Assembly (NCBI GenBank): GCA_900240875.1
Contig: OESE01000218.1
Location: forward strand, 124,001-188,000
Length of the DNA stretch: 64,000 nucleotides
Reading direction: 5' to 3'
From: Crithidia expoeki
Taxonomy: Eukaryota; Euglenozoa; Kinetoplastea; Trypanosomatida; Trypanosomatidae
Shown: piece after piece, positions 48,670 to 60,800 of the stretch
Layout: every line of letters starts with the position of its first letter
Numbering within the stretch: the first letter of the stretch is position 1
The notes under the pieces: generated by a model
What the model was told of the DNA's origin: nothing
Databases searched by the model: none
The model's input: only the letters and a program-made list of their open reading frames with translations
Made by a program: the position numbers and the translations under genes

Positions 48670-49595
48670 CTCTAACCTCTTTTTTCTTTTAAGAATACGA
48701 GTACACCTTCAATTGTCGAGATATACGAGTACAAAATACCCTTAAAAAGCTGTCAGACAAAGTGCTGAACCATTCCGGTTACAAACAAAATGGCGGTCCT
48801 CAAAAAATAGGAAAGAAAAAGGTGAGAAAAGAAAGGGAGAATCTTTGCTCACAGTGGAATAAGAAACAGTCACAATTTGATACTGTGTTCTCATATTGTT
48901 ACCAAAGAGAAAAAAAAAACAGAGCAGTATTATCCAGAAAGCCTTTGCTGTCAGTCAAATTGATATAGAAAGCCGGCTAGCGAAAACAATTATCGGTTGA
49001 AAATCAAGCAGCTGTATGTTGAACACTCATCACCGTACCTATTGGATTTGCCCTTCTTTTCCTCACCACAGGAAGGCTAGCAACGCCAACAGACAGTAGC
49101 AACCGATGTTCTTCGCGGACAGCATAACGGTCAATCTAGCACCCTCATTTTCATTTTATTTCATTTTGTATTCACTCCTGCTTTCAAGATGAGGTTTGAC
49201 ACCGGAAGGAAGGAAAAGGGGTTGGCAACTGAAAATCGTACGCGCCAGTCATGGAGACATAGTAGAAAAAGAAAACAGAAAAGCTAATCTATTTCCGACG
49301 AGTTGCCGACAAAGCAAATCGAACAGTTAAAACCCATATCAACAAACAAAAGAATCTATAGCTTTTTTTTTTGTGAATCAATAAAGGGGCCACTTAATTT
49401 GAGAGGAGCGGCACAAGCAGCATCTAGGAAAAGAAAGAGCAATAACTTCTTAAATTTAAGAAAAGGGGAAAAGGAAGGTGATTTGGCAACAAACAGAAAA
49501 GAGTACATAGACTTTGGTATGACTCTTCCATAACACACAAAAACACCATAGCTTTGTTCCCAACATGCGTTTGTTGTTAGTGATATTTCAATTTA
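48670..49595 (-). other. intergenic spacer
   Basis: AT-rich. No gene supported. Confidence 0.55.
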
Positions 49596-52157
49596 CTATT
49601 CAGTGGTGTTTGTGGCACTCCGCTTCTTCGGATGCCGCAATGGACCTTCGGTGAGATTCAGTCGTTCCATAAAAATCGCTTCAGCTTTTGGCTGCGCGGA
49701 CTCCACAAACATGGAAACGCTTTTCTTGAGCGTGGTATTTTGCTGACGCAGCGTTTGCAACTCGGCTTCCTGTGTTACAGCCAATTCCATGACACGTCGC
49801 AGTTCGTCTGCGACTTTGCCGTGCACCTCTTTGCGTACGTTTCGGAATGCGTCGTGCAGCTTGTTGTATTTTTCTACAATAATGTCGCGATCGCGCATCA
49901 AATCGTCCCGTTCTGTGAGCAGCTCCTTCAACGTCGTCGCATCAGACGCGCAGCGCGCTTTAAGCTCGTCAACAACAGCCCGGAGTTTAGCGTTTTGCTC
50001 CTTTGTGGTGACAACAGCAGTCTCTGCGGCTTTCTTGGCCTCGCTTTCAGCACGGAGCTGTTGCTCTGCCTTCTCGTACTTTTCCAGATATGTGTTTAGC
50101 CTTGTTTTGACGGTTTCGCTTTCTTTCTGTTTGTCAGATAGAATCAGAGACAGCTTTGCATCTTGACTACCAACGCGTTCCTGGAGTTCAGAGACTTGTG
50201 AAGTGAGGGACGAGTTTGTTTTGACAAGTTCGGCGTTCAGTGCATCGAGTTCTTCAGCGCGTTTCTGCATGACTTGAAGTGACATTAGAGTATTTTCCGC
50301 CTGCGCCTTTGACGCTTGCAGCTCCGCCTCCGTGATTTCCAGCGTTTTTGTCTGCGCACGCAGTTCGCTCTCCAGCTCTGCAACGTTCGACTCCAGTTTC
50401 CTCACGACATCCTCGTTCTGCACTTCCTTTTCACTGAGTGAGAGTAATTTTTGTTTCAGCTCTTCGTTGTCAAACTGCAAACGCTCACTTTCCTCGCGCA
50501 TTTCATTAAGATTGGAGTTCAAAATTTCGTCGAGCTCACCCAGTTCTTGACGCATAGACTCCACTTGGTTTTTCAGCCATTCATTGTCTTTCGCAAGTGC
50601 TTCACGTTCAGCTGCATTTTCCCTCAGTTGCGTACTCTTTTGCGAAAGCAGCCCTTCCAGGAGAGAGAATGCTTTACGCTGCTCCGACAAAGTCTGCTCA
50701 CAGGAATGGTAACGGCTTGTCACAGCCTCCAGTTGCTCGGCGTAACGTTTGGCAGTTTGTTCGACCTGACAAAGACGTCCTTCGGTATTCTCAATGGTGA
50801 CGAGAGCTTTCTGAAGAACTTGAGTAGTCGCACGAAGGCGATACTCTACAAGACTGGACCAACCCATTTGTTGCTCAAGTGTAATTGATTGGCGTTCAAC
50901 ATGCTCTTTTTTGGCAAATTCGGAAGCCTGCTGCGCGCGAATTGCACCAGTAAGGTCCTGAACTGTCGACAATGCGGAATTGTAGTTCTTTTCCATGAGT
51001 GATAAACGATTCACATAGTTTTTTTCGGCAAGGTCGTACTCATTTTTGACTCTGTCGCTGTTTTTGGCACTTTCGCGCTTGTAGTCGTCAAATTCTACCA
51101 GGACGTTGGAATAGCACTCCTTGACGGTTGAGAACTCGGTTTCAAGGTCTTCTTTTTGTTTTGCAACTTCTTTCGCTTGATGCTTCGCGTACTCAAGCTC
51201 CATCTGTAGGTCGTCAATCATCTTACCTGTAGTAATGCTGGCATCCCTCAACTCTTGGATATCATTTTCCAAATTTTGAATGAGTTCCAGCTGTTGAGCC
51301 GCAGCGGCTTCTGAGACTTGCAGCGAGAGGGAAACGTCGCTGTGCTTCCGAGCAAGTTCCTCCGCCAAGTTGTTGAGTCTCTTCACTTCGGTATTCGCTG
51401 ATGCCAAATTCGCTGAAAGTTGTTGAATCTGCTGTTTCTGCTGCTTCGCCTCGTTCTGGGCGTTTTCAGACTCATCTCGCACAGTTTTTACCTCCGACGT
51501 AAGTCTATCGCGGATTCGAAGCAGCATGTCATTTTCCTCTTTCAGCTCCGTGACACGCTCTAAAAGTTTGCCAGTGCTGGAAGAAACGTCTTCACCAGCT
51601 TGGCGCAAAATACGATTTTCGCTGGAGGCGGCTGCCAGCGACTTTCGAAGGTTATCGATTGTCTCTTCGTTGCTTTTTTGAGCGGCAACCAGGTCTTTCA
51701 ACTCCGACTCAAACTTGGAAATAAGCCGCTCAAAGTCTCCAATTTGCTGGCTGGAAGTTGCAATTGTGCATTGCGCAGCAGATAAACTCTTGTTCATATC
51801 TTCATTTTTCTTCATCAAATCCGTGTTTTGCTTGTGCAATTCCTCAATCGCGGATGAGTACTGAGCTGACAGCTGCTGCGAAATGGCGAGCTCCTCTTTC
51901 AGGCACGAAACGGTTTCGTCGCGATTCTTGAGGGCCGCTTGTGCTGTTGAACAGCTTTCCTCGACGTTTGAAAGCTTGCGGCGCAACTCTGCATTTTCGG
52001 CGCTCCACTGACCGACAACCTCGTACGCTTCGTCCTTCACGAGTTGAGTCTCTTTTTCTGCACGTTCTTTACCATTCCGTGCCGTGTGTAGCTCGTTCTC
52101 CAGCTGAGAGATGCGCTCGGCAAGAATTTCGTTGATGCGATCTTGCTTTTGCGACAT
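49596..52157 (-). CDS. long coiled-coil protein, first gene of the minus-strand unit (853 aa)
   Basis: Nearly the whole chain from residue 5 to 830 is a continuous Glu/Lys/Gln/Leu-rich coiled coil with no membrane span, no globular motor head and no zinc finger. It resembles the myosin-tail or golgin type only in general composition. The last 25 residues are basic and non-helical (LRHPKKRSATN). It is the first gene transcribed leftward from the divergent switch. Sampled coding GC is about 43%, clearly below genes further along the unit. No orthologue can be named from sequence alone; golgin, flagellar or nuclear-basket roles are all possible. Confidence 0.85.
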   Translation of the reverse strand: MSQKQDRINEILAERISQLENELHTARNGKERAEKETQLVKDEAYEVVGQWSAENAELRRKLSNVEESCSTAQAALKNRDETVSCLKEELAISQQLSAQYSSAIEELHKQNTDLMKKNEDMNKSLSAAQCTIATSSQQIGDFERLISKFESELKDLVAAQKSNEETIDNLRKSLAAASSENRILRQAGEDVSSSTGKLLERVTELKEENDMLLRIRDRLTSEVKTVRDESENAQNEAKQQKQQIQQLSANLASANTEVKRLNNLAEELARKHSDVSLSLQVSEAAAAQQLELIQNLENDIQELRDASITTGKMIDDLQMELEYAKHQAKEVAKQKEDLETEFSTVKECYSNVLVEFDDYKRESAKNSDRVKNEYDLAEKNYVNRLSLMEKNYNSALSTVQDLTGAIRAQQASEFAKKEHVERQSITLEQQMGWSSLVEYRLRATTQVLQKALVTIENTEGRLCQVEQTAKRYAEQLEAVTSRYHSCEQTLSEQRKAFSLLEGLLSQKSTQLRENAAEREALAKDNEWLKNQVESMRQELGELDEILNSNLNEMREESERLQFDNEELKQKLLSLSEKEVQNEDVVRKLESNVAELESELRAQTKTLEITEAELQASKAQAENTLMSLQVMQKRAEELDALNAELVKTNSSLTSQVSELQERVGSQDAKLSLILSDKQKESETVKTRLNTYLEKYEKAEQQLRAESEAKKAAETAVVTTKEQNAKLRAVVDELKARCASDATTLKELLTERDDLMRDRDIIVEKYNKLHDAFRNVRKEVHGKVADELRRVMELAVTQEAELQTLRQQNTTLKKSVSMFVESAQPKAEAIFMERLNLTEGPLRHPKKRSATNTTE

Positions 52158-52561
52158 TGTCCGATACTACTTCTTTGAAGGTTAAAAGATAAAAAAAAGT
52201 TATAGGTTTATAGGGAAGAACGTGGAATTGGTAAATAATAGTCCTTTAAGGCGAGTAGTTATCTTTGTGAGGAACAAATAATTGGAAAAATCGTTCGTCT
52301 TTGGCATTTCTATAGCTTTCCGTGAGCAATTGCCGCGCGGGTTCCAAGTCTGAGTTGGTTGGGTGTAAAAACGCTAGTTTTTTTTCTCTGTGTATTTCCA
52401 GTTTATTTTGATTCAATTTGCATTGTATACTTCTTTGCTGCTGTACTCAGAGTAGGTGTACCCTTTGCTTGCGTTTTGCAACTGGTCAAAGCTGACAGGA
52501 AAACACTCCAGTTTCCTTTATTAACGAAACAAATACCCAACAGAACAACAACAACAACAAA

Positions 52562-52777
52562 ATGCATACTTTTTATGAAGTCAAGTTAACCAAAGCTAAC
52601 CTGCCTTCAATAAAAAGAGTACTGCAGGCTAAACAGCTATCTGATAACCTAGCAGCTAAACCTGTGGGAGTTCAGACCTCGAATTGCAAACAGAAAAAAA
52701 AGCACTTTCCACAATCCAACGGCAGCTACGGGTTAAGAGAAAGCAAACAACTAAAGGATCCAATTAAAGTACGCTAG
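52562..52777 (+). CDS. doubtful small ORF in the divergent switch (71 aa)
   Basis: A 71-codon frame begins at an ATG preceded by a CAACAACAACAACAAA-like leader and encodes a Lys-rich polar peptide (MHTFYEVKLTKANLPSIKRV and more). No homology is recognised and codon use is AT-rich like the spacer. It lies on the side of the switch where plus-strand transcripts could pass. It may be chance. Confidence 0.15.
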   Translation: MHTFYEVKLTKANLPSIKRVLQAKQLSDNLAAKPVGVQTSNCKQKKKHFPQSNGSYGLRESKQLKDPIKVR

Positions 52778-53664
52778 TTCCTTTGTTGGGATGGCAGAAC
52801 GCACAGCCTATAAACTCTGATTATTTTTATTCGAAGACACCTACAGTCACCGTTGTAAGCCTAGTAACTATTCAGCTTGTGATTTGCACGTACACTTAAC
52901 CTGATAGCTTCTTCTCAGTTTCTCCAAAGCGGCTCTTACTCGCGTATTTGAACTTTGTCGAACGAGATAATAGGGACGGTTATATCGACGGTATTGCATC
53001 AGGCTTCTCTGCAGGGCGATTGTGGAGGGGGAGAGGGGGGGGTCAAGGAGTCCGCCGACATGCTGTGATGGGAATTCAAAAGAGCTCACACCGGTTGAGT
53101 ATGGTCAAAAGTGGTCACGTTTTGTTTAACGTTTCAGTAATTTCCAGGGCGGGGGCACGTGAACTGAAATGAGTGATTAGTGGGCTAGCGGGTACCTTTA
53201 TTGAGTAGTTAAATTTGTCCGCGAAACGCCATTTCCTCGCAGTACCAGTGATAATGTGATTGTTGTAATTCAACACGAATGCGACTCTTTTTACTTACCT
53301 GCAAATATTGGTGAAATACGTTTGGTACTTCACGTTATAAATAAACGAAACTGTATATTATGAATGATTGGTTAGTGCTAGTAGGGTTTCTTCTTAGATA
53401 TCATTTTTTTTTTTTGCAGAGAAAAATAGTATTATAGCTGCTCTGCCTTGCAAAGCGACATCGCAAGTAGCAATATATATGCTTTTGCATTTCTGGTCGC
53501 TTAAGATTTCAGTTTAACTTGATTGCTTATACTTTCGTTTACTTATTTTGTTTGCCATAGTAGTAAGAACTCGTTGTTTATGTATTGCGCGTGTTTATTT
53601 TGATGGTAGTCTTTAGCAGCAATAGTGGTCGCTCCACGAGAAACATGTGGTTGCGTTTATATGC

Positions 53665-53778
53665 ATATATATATATATATATTTATATTTATTTATTTAT
53701 TTATATCACTATTTGCAGCTATTCCTGCATTTGTAAATTACTCTGTATCTTTCTGCTTACCTATTTACACACACACAC

Positions 53779-53812
<34 letters not shown>
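53665..53812. repeat. AT, ATTT and AC microsatellites in the divergent switch
   Basis: An AT run at about 53,665-53,682 is followed by ATTT units to 53,705. An AC run at about 53,767-53,780 passes into an AT run at 53,782-53,812. Confidence 0.9.
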
Positions 53813-53817
<5 letters not shown>

Positions 53818-54818
53818 GCTGTGTATTCATGTCTGTATATATATACATACACTTTTTTACTTTAGAAAAATACACACGTACACAGAAAATAGTAGTTAGA
53901 AACGTGACGTCTATAGACGTACGAATGATTATCACACAGTTTAGAACAGTGAAAAGACGGAGAAGTAAATGAGTGCAGTGAATTACAGCTTCACGTTTTA
54001 AACTTACTTTAAAAAAAAAATGGGGAAACAGACTTTTTGTTACGTGGCCAATTTTTTTTTTCTTCTCTATTCAGTAACGTTTTTCCTTTTCTGATTTTTT
54101 TTTATTAAGTTGTAGGACTAAAGTCTGTACTAAAATTGTTGCGTAAAACTCGAGGTATGGGTATGCAAGCTCTTCTTATTTTGTGACGAAAACCGCCCTT
54201 TCTTACTCATTGTTTTGTCGTACTGTTTTTGTTGAATGACGTCGGAGTTAGTTCCGTCAAGGAAAAGCAGTTGAACTGAGCGTTCGAAGCCGATGTGGAG
54301 ATTTTGAGAGTTGGAAGTAGTTTGACAATTGTGTACTCACGCAGACCACAAGTTCATTGGGCGTGCGTTGGAAATGCTACGGCTGATTCTACTTCGTTTT
54401 CTATATTTTTAAATTAAGCTCGTAAACAACAAAGAGAGCTACCGTAGTAACGGTCTACAATTAGAGAACAACAAAGAACGTTAAAACAAAAAGTTAAAAC
54501 ACTTGCAACTTTTTTTTTGTGTTTTAACTACTGTTTTTCACAAGTATAAAATGAGAAAATAATGTTATTCTTTGCATTTTTTTTCTCTTTCCAGTATTCA
54601 CCCTTCTTTAAAATCATTATTCAACGTCCTCTGCTGGAAGTGTACACTGGCCTGTTTGCGCGCTTAATTGGCGTTCGCGTGTAATTAGTTCTGTGTTACA
54701 AAAAGTGTTCTGTCGAACAACTTTTTGGGTTCACAGGTCGTTAAATGATATTAAGTGAGTAATCACTTTCATTCTGCAACGAAAACACTTGATTGCATAA
54801 AACAAAAGGTTTCACAAA

Positions 54819-55553
54819 ATGAACAGACAGCGCATTAGAGGAGAATCGTTCAAACAGGAGTACCAGGCGGCAGGACGCCATCGCGCCAATCGCAAACGCG
54901 ACCCTTCAATGAACAAGACAGACCCGCATCTCGTCATTGCACCTCAAGCAGATGTGTACCAGGGAAAGCTGGTGTTAGTGTTAGATCTTGACGAAACACT
55001 CGTCTTTGCTCGTAGCGGTCCACTTTACGCTCGTCCAGGTATTCCTGAGTTCTTCCAGATGTGCAAAGATGAGGGAATTGAGGTTGTTGTATGGACAGCA
55101 GGTTTGAAGGCTTATGCACAGGCAATTGTGTCCAACATTGATTCGTGCAACGCTGTTTCGCACTGTATTTACCGCCACAACAAATGGTTCAACGGCCAGC
55201 CGGGTTACCGTAAGGACTTAAATGCGCTTGGCCGCCCTCTCGACAAAGTGCTGATAGTTGAAAATACCCCCGATTGCATTCGCGGCTACCAGGACAACGG
55301 TATTCTCGTGGCCGACTACGAGGGCGGCGATGGTGAGGATAACACGCTCTACGCGTTAGCGGATTTGGTGAGACTCTTGAGCAAAAGCACTCTCACAGTG
55401 CCACAGTTTGTTTCCACATGCAATATGCTGAAGCGCGAGCCTGTGATGACTGACGTTGGTGATTACATCAATGCATACACTCTGGATGTTAATTGCTACG
55501 ACCCCGGGCATGTGCGTGTTAATCGTGATTTGTCACAGAATCAGTCCAACTAA
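54819..55553 (+). CDS. FCP1/SCP-like (NIF domain) phosphatase (244 aa)
   Basis: Member of the HAD superfamily of Ser/Thr phosphatases that includes CTD phosphatases and TIM50-like proteins. The catalytic motif DLDET lies at residues 56-60 in the sequence LVLVLDLDETLVFARSG, with Asp56 the nucleophile and Asp58 the acid/base. Further domain landmarks are RPGIPEFFQ, VVVWTAGLKAYAQAIV (motif II region) and KVLIVENTPDCI with GILVADYEGG. The 40-residue N-terminus is basic and polar with no membrane span, arguing against TIM50 and for a soluble or nuclear enzyme. Substrate unknown; kinetoplastid Pol II has no heptad-repeat CTD, so a classical CTD role is not assured. It heads the plus-strand unit. 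Confidence 0.92.
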   Translation: MNRQRIRGESFKQEYQAAGRHRANRKRDPSMNKTDPHLVIAPQADVYQGKLVLVLDLDETLVFARSGPLYARPGIPEFFQMCKDEGIEVVVWTAGLKAYAQAIVSNIDSCNAVSHCIYRHNKWFNGQPGYRKDLNALGRPLDKVLIVENTPDCIRGYQDNGILVADYEGGDGEDNTLYALADLVRLLSKSTLTVPQFVSTCNMLKREPVMTDVGDYINAYTLDVNCYDPGHVRVNRDLSQNQSN

Positions 55554-56729
55554 AAAAGAGGACTAATAAGTATCGACATGTTTTTTGTTTTGCCTTTGTT
55601 GTGACGATTTCTTCAGTGTTAATGTCAGTCGCTAAAAGAAAAATAATTCGTGTGACTTTGTTTGTTTTCAAGTCCGCTGCATAACATTTGTTCTGGGCTT
55701 CGTTTAAGAAGCGTCTCTGTGATTAATTACTGTTGTTGAAAAACAACGCAGAATTCGGAATTCACGTTTTTCATGTGCTCATGTTGGGTTCACTATTTCT
55801 TCTTTCAAATCTGGACCAGTTCTTTCTACTTTGGGAAAGAAAAAAGGAGTATTTGGTTTATTTGCAGGGGTTTCGTCTCTACGGCGAGTTACTGCTCTTT
55901 TTTGGTTGTTTGCGTTGCTCCTCGTCCTTAATCGCAAAATCAAAAAAAGGATTTTCGACATTGTTCGAAACATATCTTTTTTTTCCTTTACTCGTGTGGT
56001 AAAAGCAGTTATTCAGCAACCAATCAAAACACGAGAGAAACCAGTGATTTAAGCACCTAAATACCGCATGTGTGCGCTTTTGTAGCAAGAAGTTAGAGCT
56101 TTTTTTTTTTTGGCGAACGAAGAAAAGCCCTTCTAAAGCTGACGTAGGTTTTTTGAATGGTTAAGTTTGTTCTTGGTTGTATCTTTCGCTTTGCAAGTAA
56201 TGTCACCGTTTAGTTTCGAGTTTGCTGGTTGAACGCCTTCAAATGAACGTGTAGTGATCAAATTATGTTGAGGAACAGGGGAAGAAAATTTTTTTAGCAA
56301 ATTTAAATGCTAGCTTTGCCCGCTTGAGAAAACAGAGCACCGAAGTGATACGAGTTAGTGTCATTTGCTTTTTGTCATTTTTCTTTCTCTTGTTTTTTGA
56401 GTGCGTTTTTTTTTAGGTAAGTGAGAACATGACCACAATAAAACACACACAAAAAACGAATTAATTAACCGATTGATATTTTTGTTGCATTTTATTTTAA
56501 CGACGGAGTTGTCTGTGGTGGGCAATAATCCTGGGTTATCCGGTTTGATTTTGCGTGGTTTCTCTTATACAATTCGCTTCTGTGGTATAAAGCTAAACTG
56601 CGAAGTTAGGCGTAGTTGTGAAGAGATATTGTACCTTATATCGAGTGCGTTGTTTTGCAGAGAAATATGCCCATAAGCGTCACGTATTATCATTTCCTTT
56701 CGGTTAAAAACGCCGCAACCAATCATATA

Positions 56730-56779
<50 letters not shown>

Positions 56780-57858
56780 ATGCACATATATGTATATACG
56801 TATGCAGCGTTTCTACCGACTGTTTTTCCTCTTGTTTTTCATGCTGTATTTGGGTCATTATTTTGGTGGTGTTTACTTAAACAGAGAAAAAAAGCGTGTC
56901 AAAGAGAATAGTAGGTTAGTTGGTGTTTGTGAAGGGGTTAATCTTTGCCGCGCTATCCGGTTTCTACAACCACGTTGCTCTCAGTAGGTAGAGTTTTACT
57001 AACCGAGAAATCAACTGAGGTTTTCTACAGCACATCAAGTAAAACGAAAAAAAAAAGAAAAACACCGCCAGTACTGTGAGAAAATTATGCGCGTCTACGT
57101 TGTCAAGCAAACAGGAGAATTTACTAAAAACCGTAGAGTTAGGCGCGTTTTTTTTTTCAATTAAAGTGTTGAGGTAATTGTAACGATCAACAATGCGCTG
57201 CACCCTATTACTCCTCTGCTTGCTTTTAAAAGCAAAGTGTCACTCTTTTTCATCTGTGTTTCTTTTTACTTCTCCCTTCATTTTATTATGAATGCTGTTT
57301 GACACCGACCCTTTTTTTTTGTATTTTTGGTGTCTTCATACTTGTGGTCGTTGTCGCTGCGTGGTCGGTAGCCAACTCTACGGACTCCAAAGTAAATCAT
57401 CGTGTTGCACTTTATGTGCAGTGCGTGAAAAGGGCGCTCGCTCAACTTTTTTGCTCAGTTTAGAGTTGTCACAACAACGGAAACCCCGCTTAATTGGTTT
57501 GGTTTTACGTGATAGATTTATCTGCATTCCTGTAACGAAACAGTGTGACAACTGCATGTTAACTCATCTTTTTAGAGTTTAGATTAAATCACCATATAGA
57601 ATTCACGTCCATACACACGTACTTATACATAAACAGAAGGGAGCGTTTATTATTGTAAATTTTTTTTTGTCGTTTCCGCAGAGACCACTAACTGGTATTA
57701 TTTTTGCTTTTCTGCTGGGTTTGATTGGCCCGGGCTTCAGAAAAGAAGCCGAAAATAGCTTTCGCTCTCACAGCCGTCCGTAAAAAAACACAACGTTATT
57801 TTTAGTTCTTTTCTTTGGCCTCCAGGCTACGAAGCATTAATAGGGAGCAGCAAAACAA
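55554..57858 (+). other. long spacer before the giant coiled-coil gene, 2.3 kb
   Basis: AT-rich with T-runs, and the (AT)22 microsatellite listed separately. Small open frames lack codon bias. The T-rich runs at about 57,657-57,667 and the C/T stretch at 57,698-57,715 may serve splicing of the next gene. No gene supported. Confidence 0.55.
56734..56777. repeat. (AT)22 microsatellite, the longest in the window
   Basis: Uninterrupted AT repeat of 44 bases. Likely polymorphic and a potential cruciform or replication stall site. Confidence 0.95.
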
Positions 57859-60800
57859 ATGGAGACGCCATCCCGTGTCGACGCGTCGGCGATGTGGGTG
57901 CAAATACAGCGGATGCCTTTCCAACAACTGCAGGAAACGAAAGATTTTATTTATATCGAGAAAGTAATGACGCTTGTCGCACGTTATGTCTTTTTAGAAA
58001 CTGACTCTAATATGGCGAACCCTAAATGTACCACAAACGTAGCAAAGCTGCTTAAACTTGTCTGCGCAAAATCGCTGCAAGAGTTCGAACGATTACAGAG
58101 GGAGCAAAACGAAAGGTACGCTGAATATGATAATGCAAGACGAGGACTTAGTGCGCAGTTGGAATCCAGGGAAAAGGAGATCGAACGCTTAAATAAAGCG
58201 CTTCACGAGGTTTCTAAAGCGGATTTGTATCACTGTGCTGCCGATCGTATAGCCGCAGTTGAGGAGCTTGGCCGCGTTAAAGCTGAAAACGAAGCACTCA
58301 CTCTCAAGGTGCAGAGTCTCACACGGCAAACCGCAGAGCTGAAGCAGACACTCGCCGCTCGAAGCGATGACAAGAGTTATATCAACGACACGTATGACAA
58401 AGCCCAGCTTGAATACCGCCATCTTGCCGCACGGTACAAACGGCTTGTTGATCGCTCTGCCAAAACAGAGGACATGCTGGGAGAAATGCGGCGCAGGGAA
58501 CGTGTAAATAAACTGGACACCAATGATGAACTCGAGCGGCTTCGTCAAAAGGTCCAAGCGTTGCAGCAGGAGAATTATGCTTTGGTACAGTCACGCGACA
58601 GAGCAGAGGAGCTGTGTGAGAAGCGCGAGGCGGAAGCTCTGCGAGACATGATGGAGCTTCGCCGTCTTAACCGTGATCTCCTCGAAGAAGAGCGGTCGAA
58701 AAACCAGGTCCTGCGCGACGAGTTCCTCAACGCCAAGGAAGAGGCGGATGCACACGTGGAGCAGCTTCTGCAACAGCACGTACTAGATCTTGACGAGAAG
58801 GAGCAGGAAATTTCTATCCTGCGACGCCAGCTGGAAAAAGCAGCCAGCAAGCGCAAAGGGCGCTTCGATTCAGATAACTCAAGCTCAGGAGCAAATTCAG
58901 CTCCCCGTTCTGGTTCGAGAAGCGGCAGCTCGGAAGAAGAATGGGAGGAGGGGCAGTACTCCACGCGCAAGGTCCGCGTCACCTCAAGTGAAGAGCAGCG
59001 GAAGGTGGAGCGGGAAAATGACGACCTGCGGGCCGAAGTGGAGCAGCTAGAGCTGCGAATCGATGCCCTCGACGAGGAAAACCGTCGCCTGACGCGGCTG
59101 GTCAAAAATTATGAAAGCGGGAATGAGGGCTTGTATTGCCTGCGACAAGAGTTAGCTGACCAGACGCGCACTGTGGAGGTTCTGCAAAGTGAGAACTCGC
59201 AGCTCCGGGAGCGGCTCAACGGCATGGAGGACTCCATCACTTTCAATGCGGCTCTGCGCGAGTTGTGCAGACGGGTCGGTGTGACGGAAAGCGAGATCAA
59301 CAGCCTACGTCCGCAAAATGCAACCGCCTACAGTGAGATGGACACCTTAAAGGAGGAAGTGAGTCTCCTCAAGGAGGAGATCGAGTGGCTAGAAAGGGAG
59401 CGGCGGTACTGGATGAACAAAGTGCGGCTGCAGCCGCTCATGGACACCAAGCTGCGCTTCGAGCTGGGCCTGACATCGGAGCAGCTAAAGCAACTCGATA
59501 AACTCGTGGACCAGATGAAGAGCGGCTCTGTGGTGGTGGAGGATGACAACGCGAGCTACAAGGATAAGTACTTTAAGGAGCTGCAGGCGCGCCGCCGCGA
59601 CGCGGAGCAGTTCAACACGTACGTGAAGCAGCGCATCAACGAGGCGTTAAAGGAAGCCTTCGTGGACGTGAACAACGCGAGCACTGCGGCAGCTGTGTCC
59701 CAGCTCCGCGATCACATCGACGTAATCACTGCTACACCCGCTTCCGACGCCAACGCGAAGGCAGAGGAGAGGATCGGCACCATGACGCTGCGCCTAGAGG
59801 AGCTGGAGCGCGCGGAGAAAGCGCACCTCGAGGAAATTGCTCGGCTTCGCGAGCAGGTGGTCGCAGAAAACACTGAAAAGGAAGTGATCAGTAGTGAGCG
59901 AGATCAGTACCGGGAGGCCATCTTTGGAGCCGCAGGCGTGCGCAGCAAAGGCGACAGTGACCGCATTGAGCCGCCGCCGCTCGGCGACTTTGGAGAGGGC
60001 AGCGCCGGCACCTTCTCGAATGCCAGGTGGCTCACGGTGTCCAACGCACTACGCGAGCAGCTTCGAACGAAGGACACACTCATCGACACCCTCGGGAAAG
60101 AGGTGAACGAGTTAAAGGCAAAGCTAGAGATGAATCGGCAACACGAAGTCGAAACACAGCGGGGGGCAGAGAATCAGAGGCAGGAGCTCGCCGCCCTGCA
60201 GGATCAAATTAAAGTTCTTACCGTGCTCAACGAGGAGGCCACCGAAAAGTGTAACGCTCTGTCGAGAGTGAACAAGGACTTGGAAGACGGTTTGGCCCGT
60301 ATTGACGGCAGTGCTGCGAAGGAGGCGTTGCTCAAGGTGGTCCTGTTGCGCCGCCGCGAAGCCACCCTTCTCCAGCGCCTGCGACGCGCTCTTTCTGCAC
60401 AAGAAGAAACAGCCTCGTCTGAGGAGAAGCTTAAGTCACAGGTGACGAACACCCTCGAAAAGCTGCGGGAGATGCTGGAAGACGCGTCCTCCACGGGCAG
60501 CGTGCTTCCGCGGTCGTCGGGTGTGTGCAGTTTGGAGGGGGAAATGCTGAATTTTCTCGACTCTGCTGTGCGGCATATGTTGCAAGGTAAGCTTTTTCGG
60601 GAGGACAGCCGCTTTCTTATCCACCTCCGCCAGGTGTATCAAGGGATGGAAGCGAGCGAAGAATTAGTAGAACTGCGCCTCGACATGAAGCGGCTTCGCC
60701 GCGAGCTGGAGGAGAAGCAGCAATCACTCGACGCCCTCTCGGCCGAGGCGGAGGGCCTTCGCGCCGCCGCTGCCGGTGCAGAAGACGCCGACGCAAACCA

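Larger units (their letters stand above)
52158..54818. promoter_or_regulatory. divergent strand-switch region (likely bidirectional transcription start zone)
   Basis: Minus-strand genes end their upstream side at 52,157 and plus-strand genes begin at 54,819, so transcription must start in between in both directions. In trypanosomatids such regions are broad, lack TATA boxes and carry H2A.Z and acetylated H4. The sequence is AT-rich and holds no conserved gene, tRNA or SL-RNA that I can recognise. A G-rich stretch at 53,027-53,041 and several AT microsatellites stand out. Poly(T) and poly(A) tracts recur. Confidence 0.75.

Noticed and set aside
52868-53089. 73-codon minus-strand frame in the divergent switch
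   Set aside because: It crosses a G-rich repeat-like stretch, lacks codon bias and has no recognisable domain.
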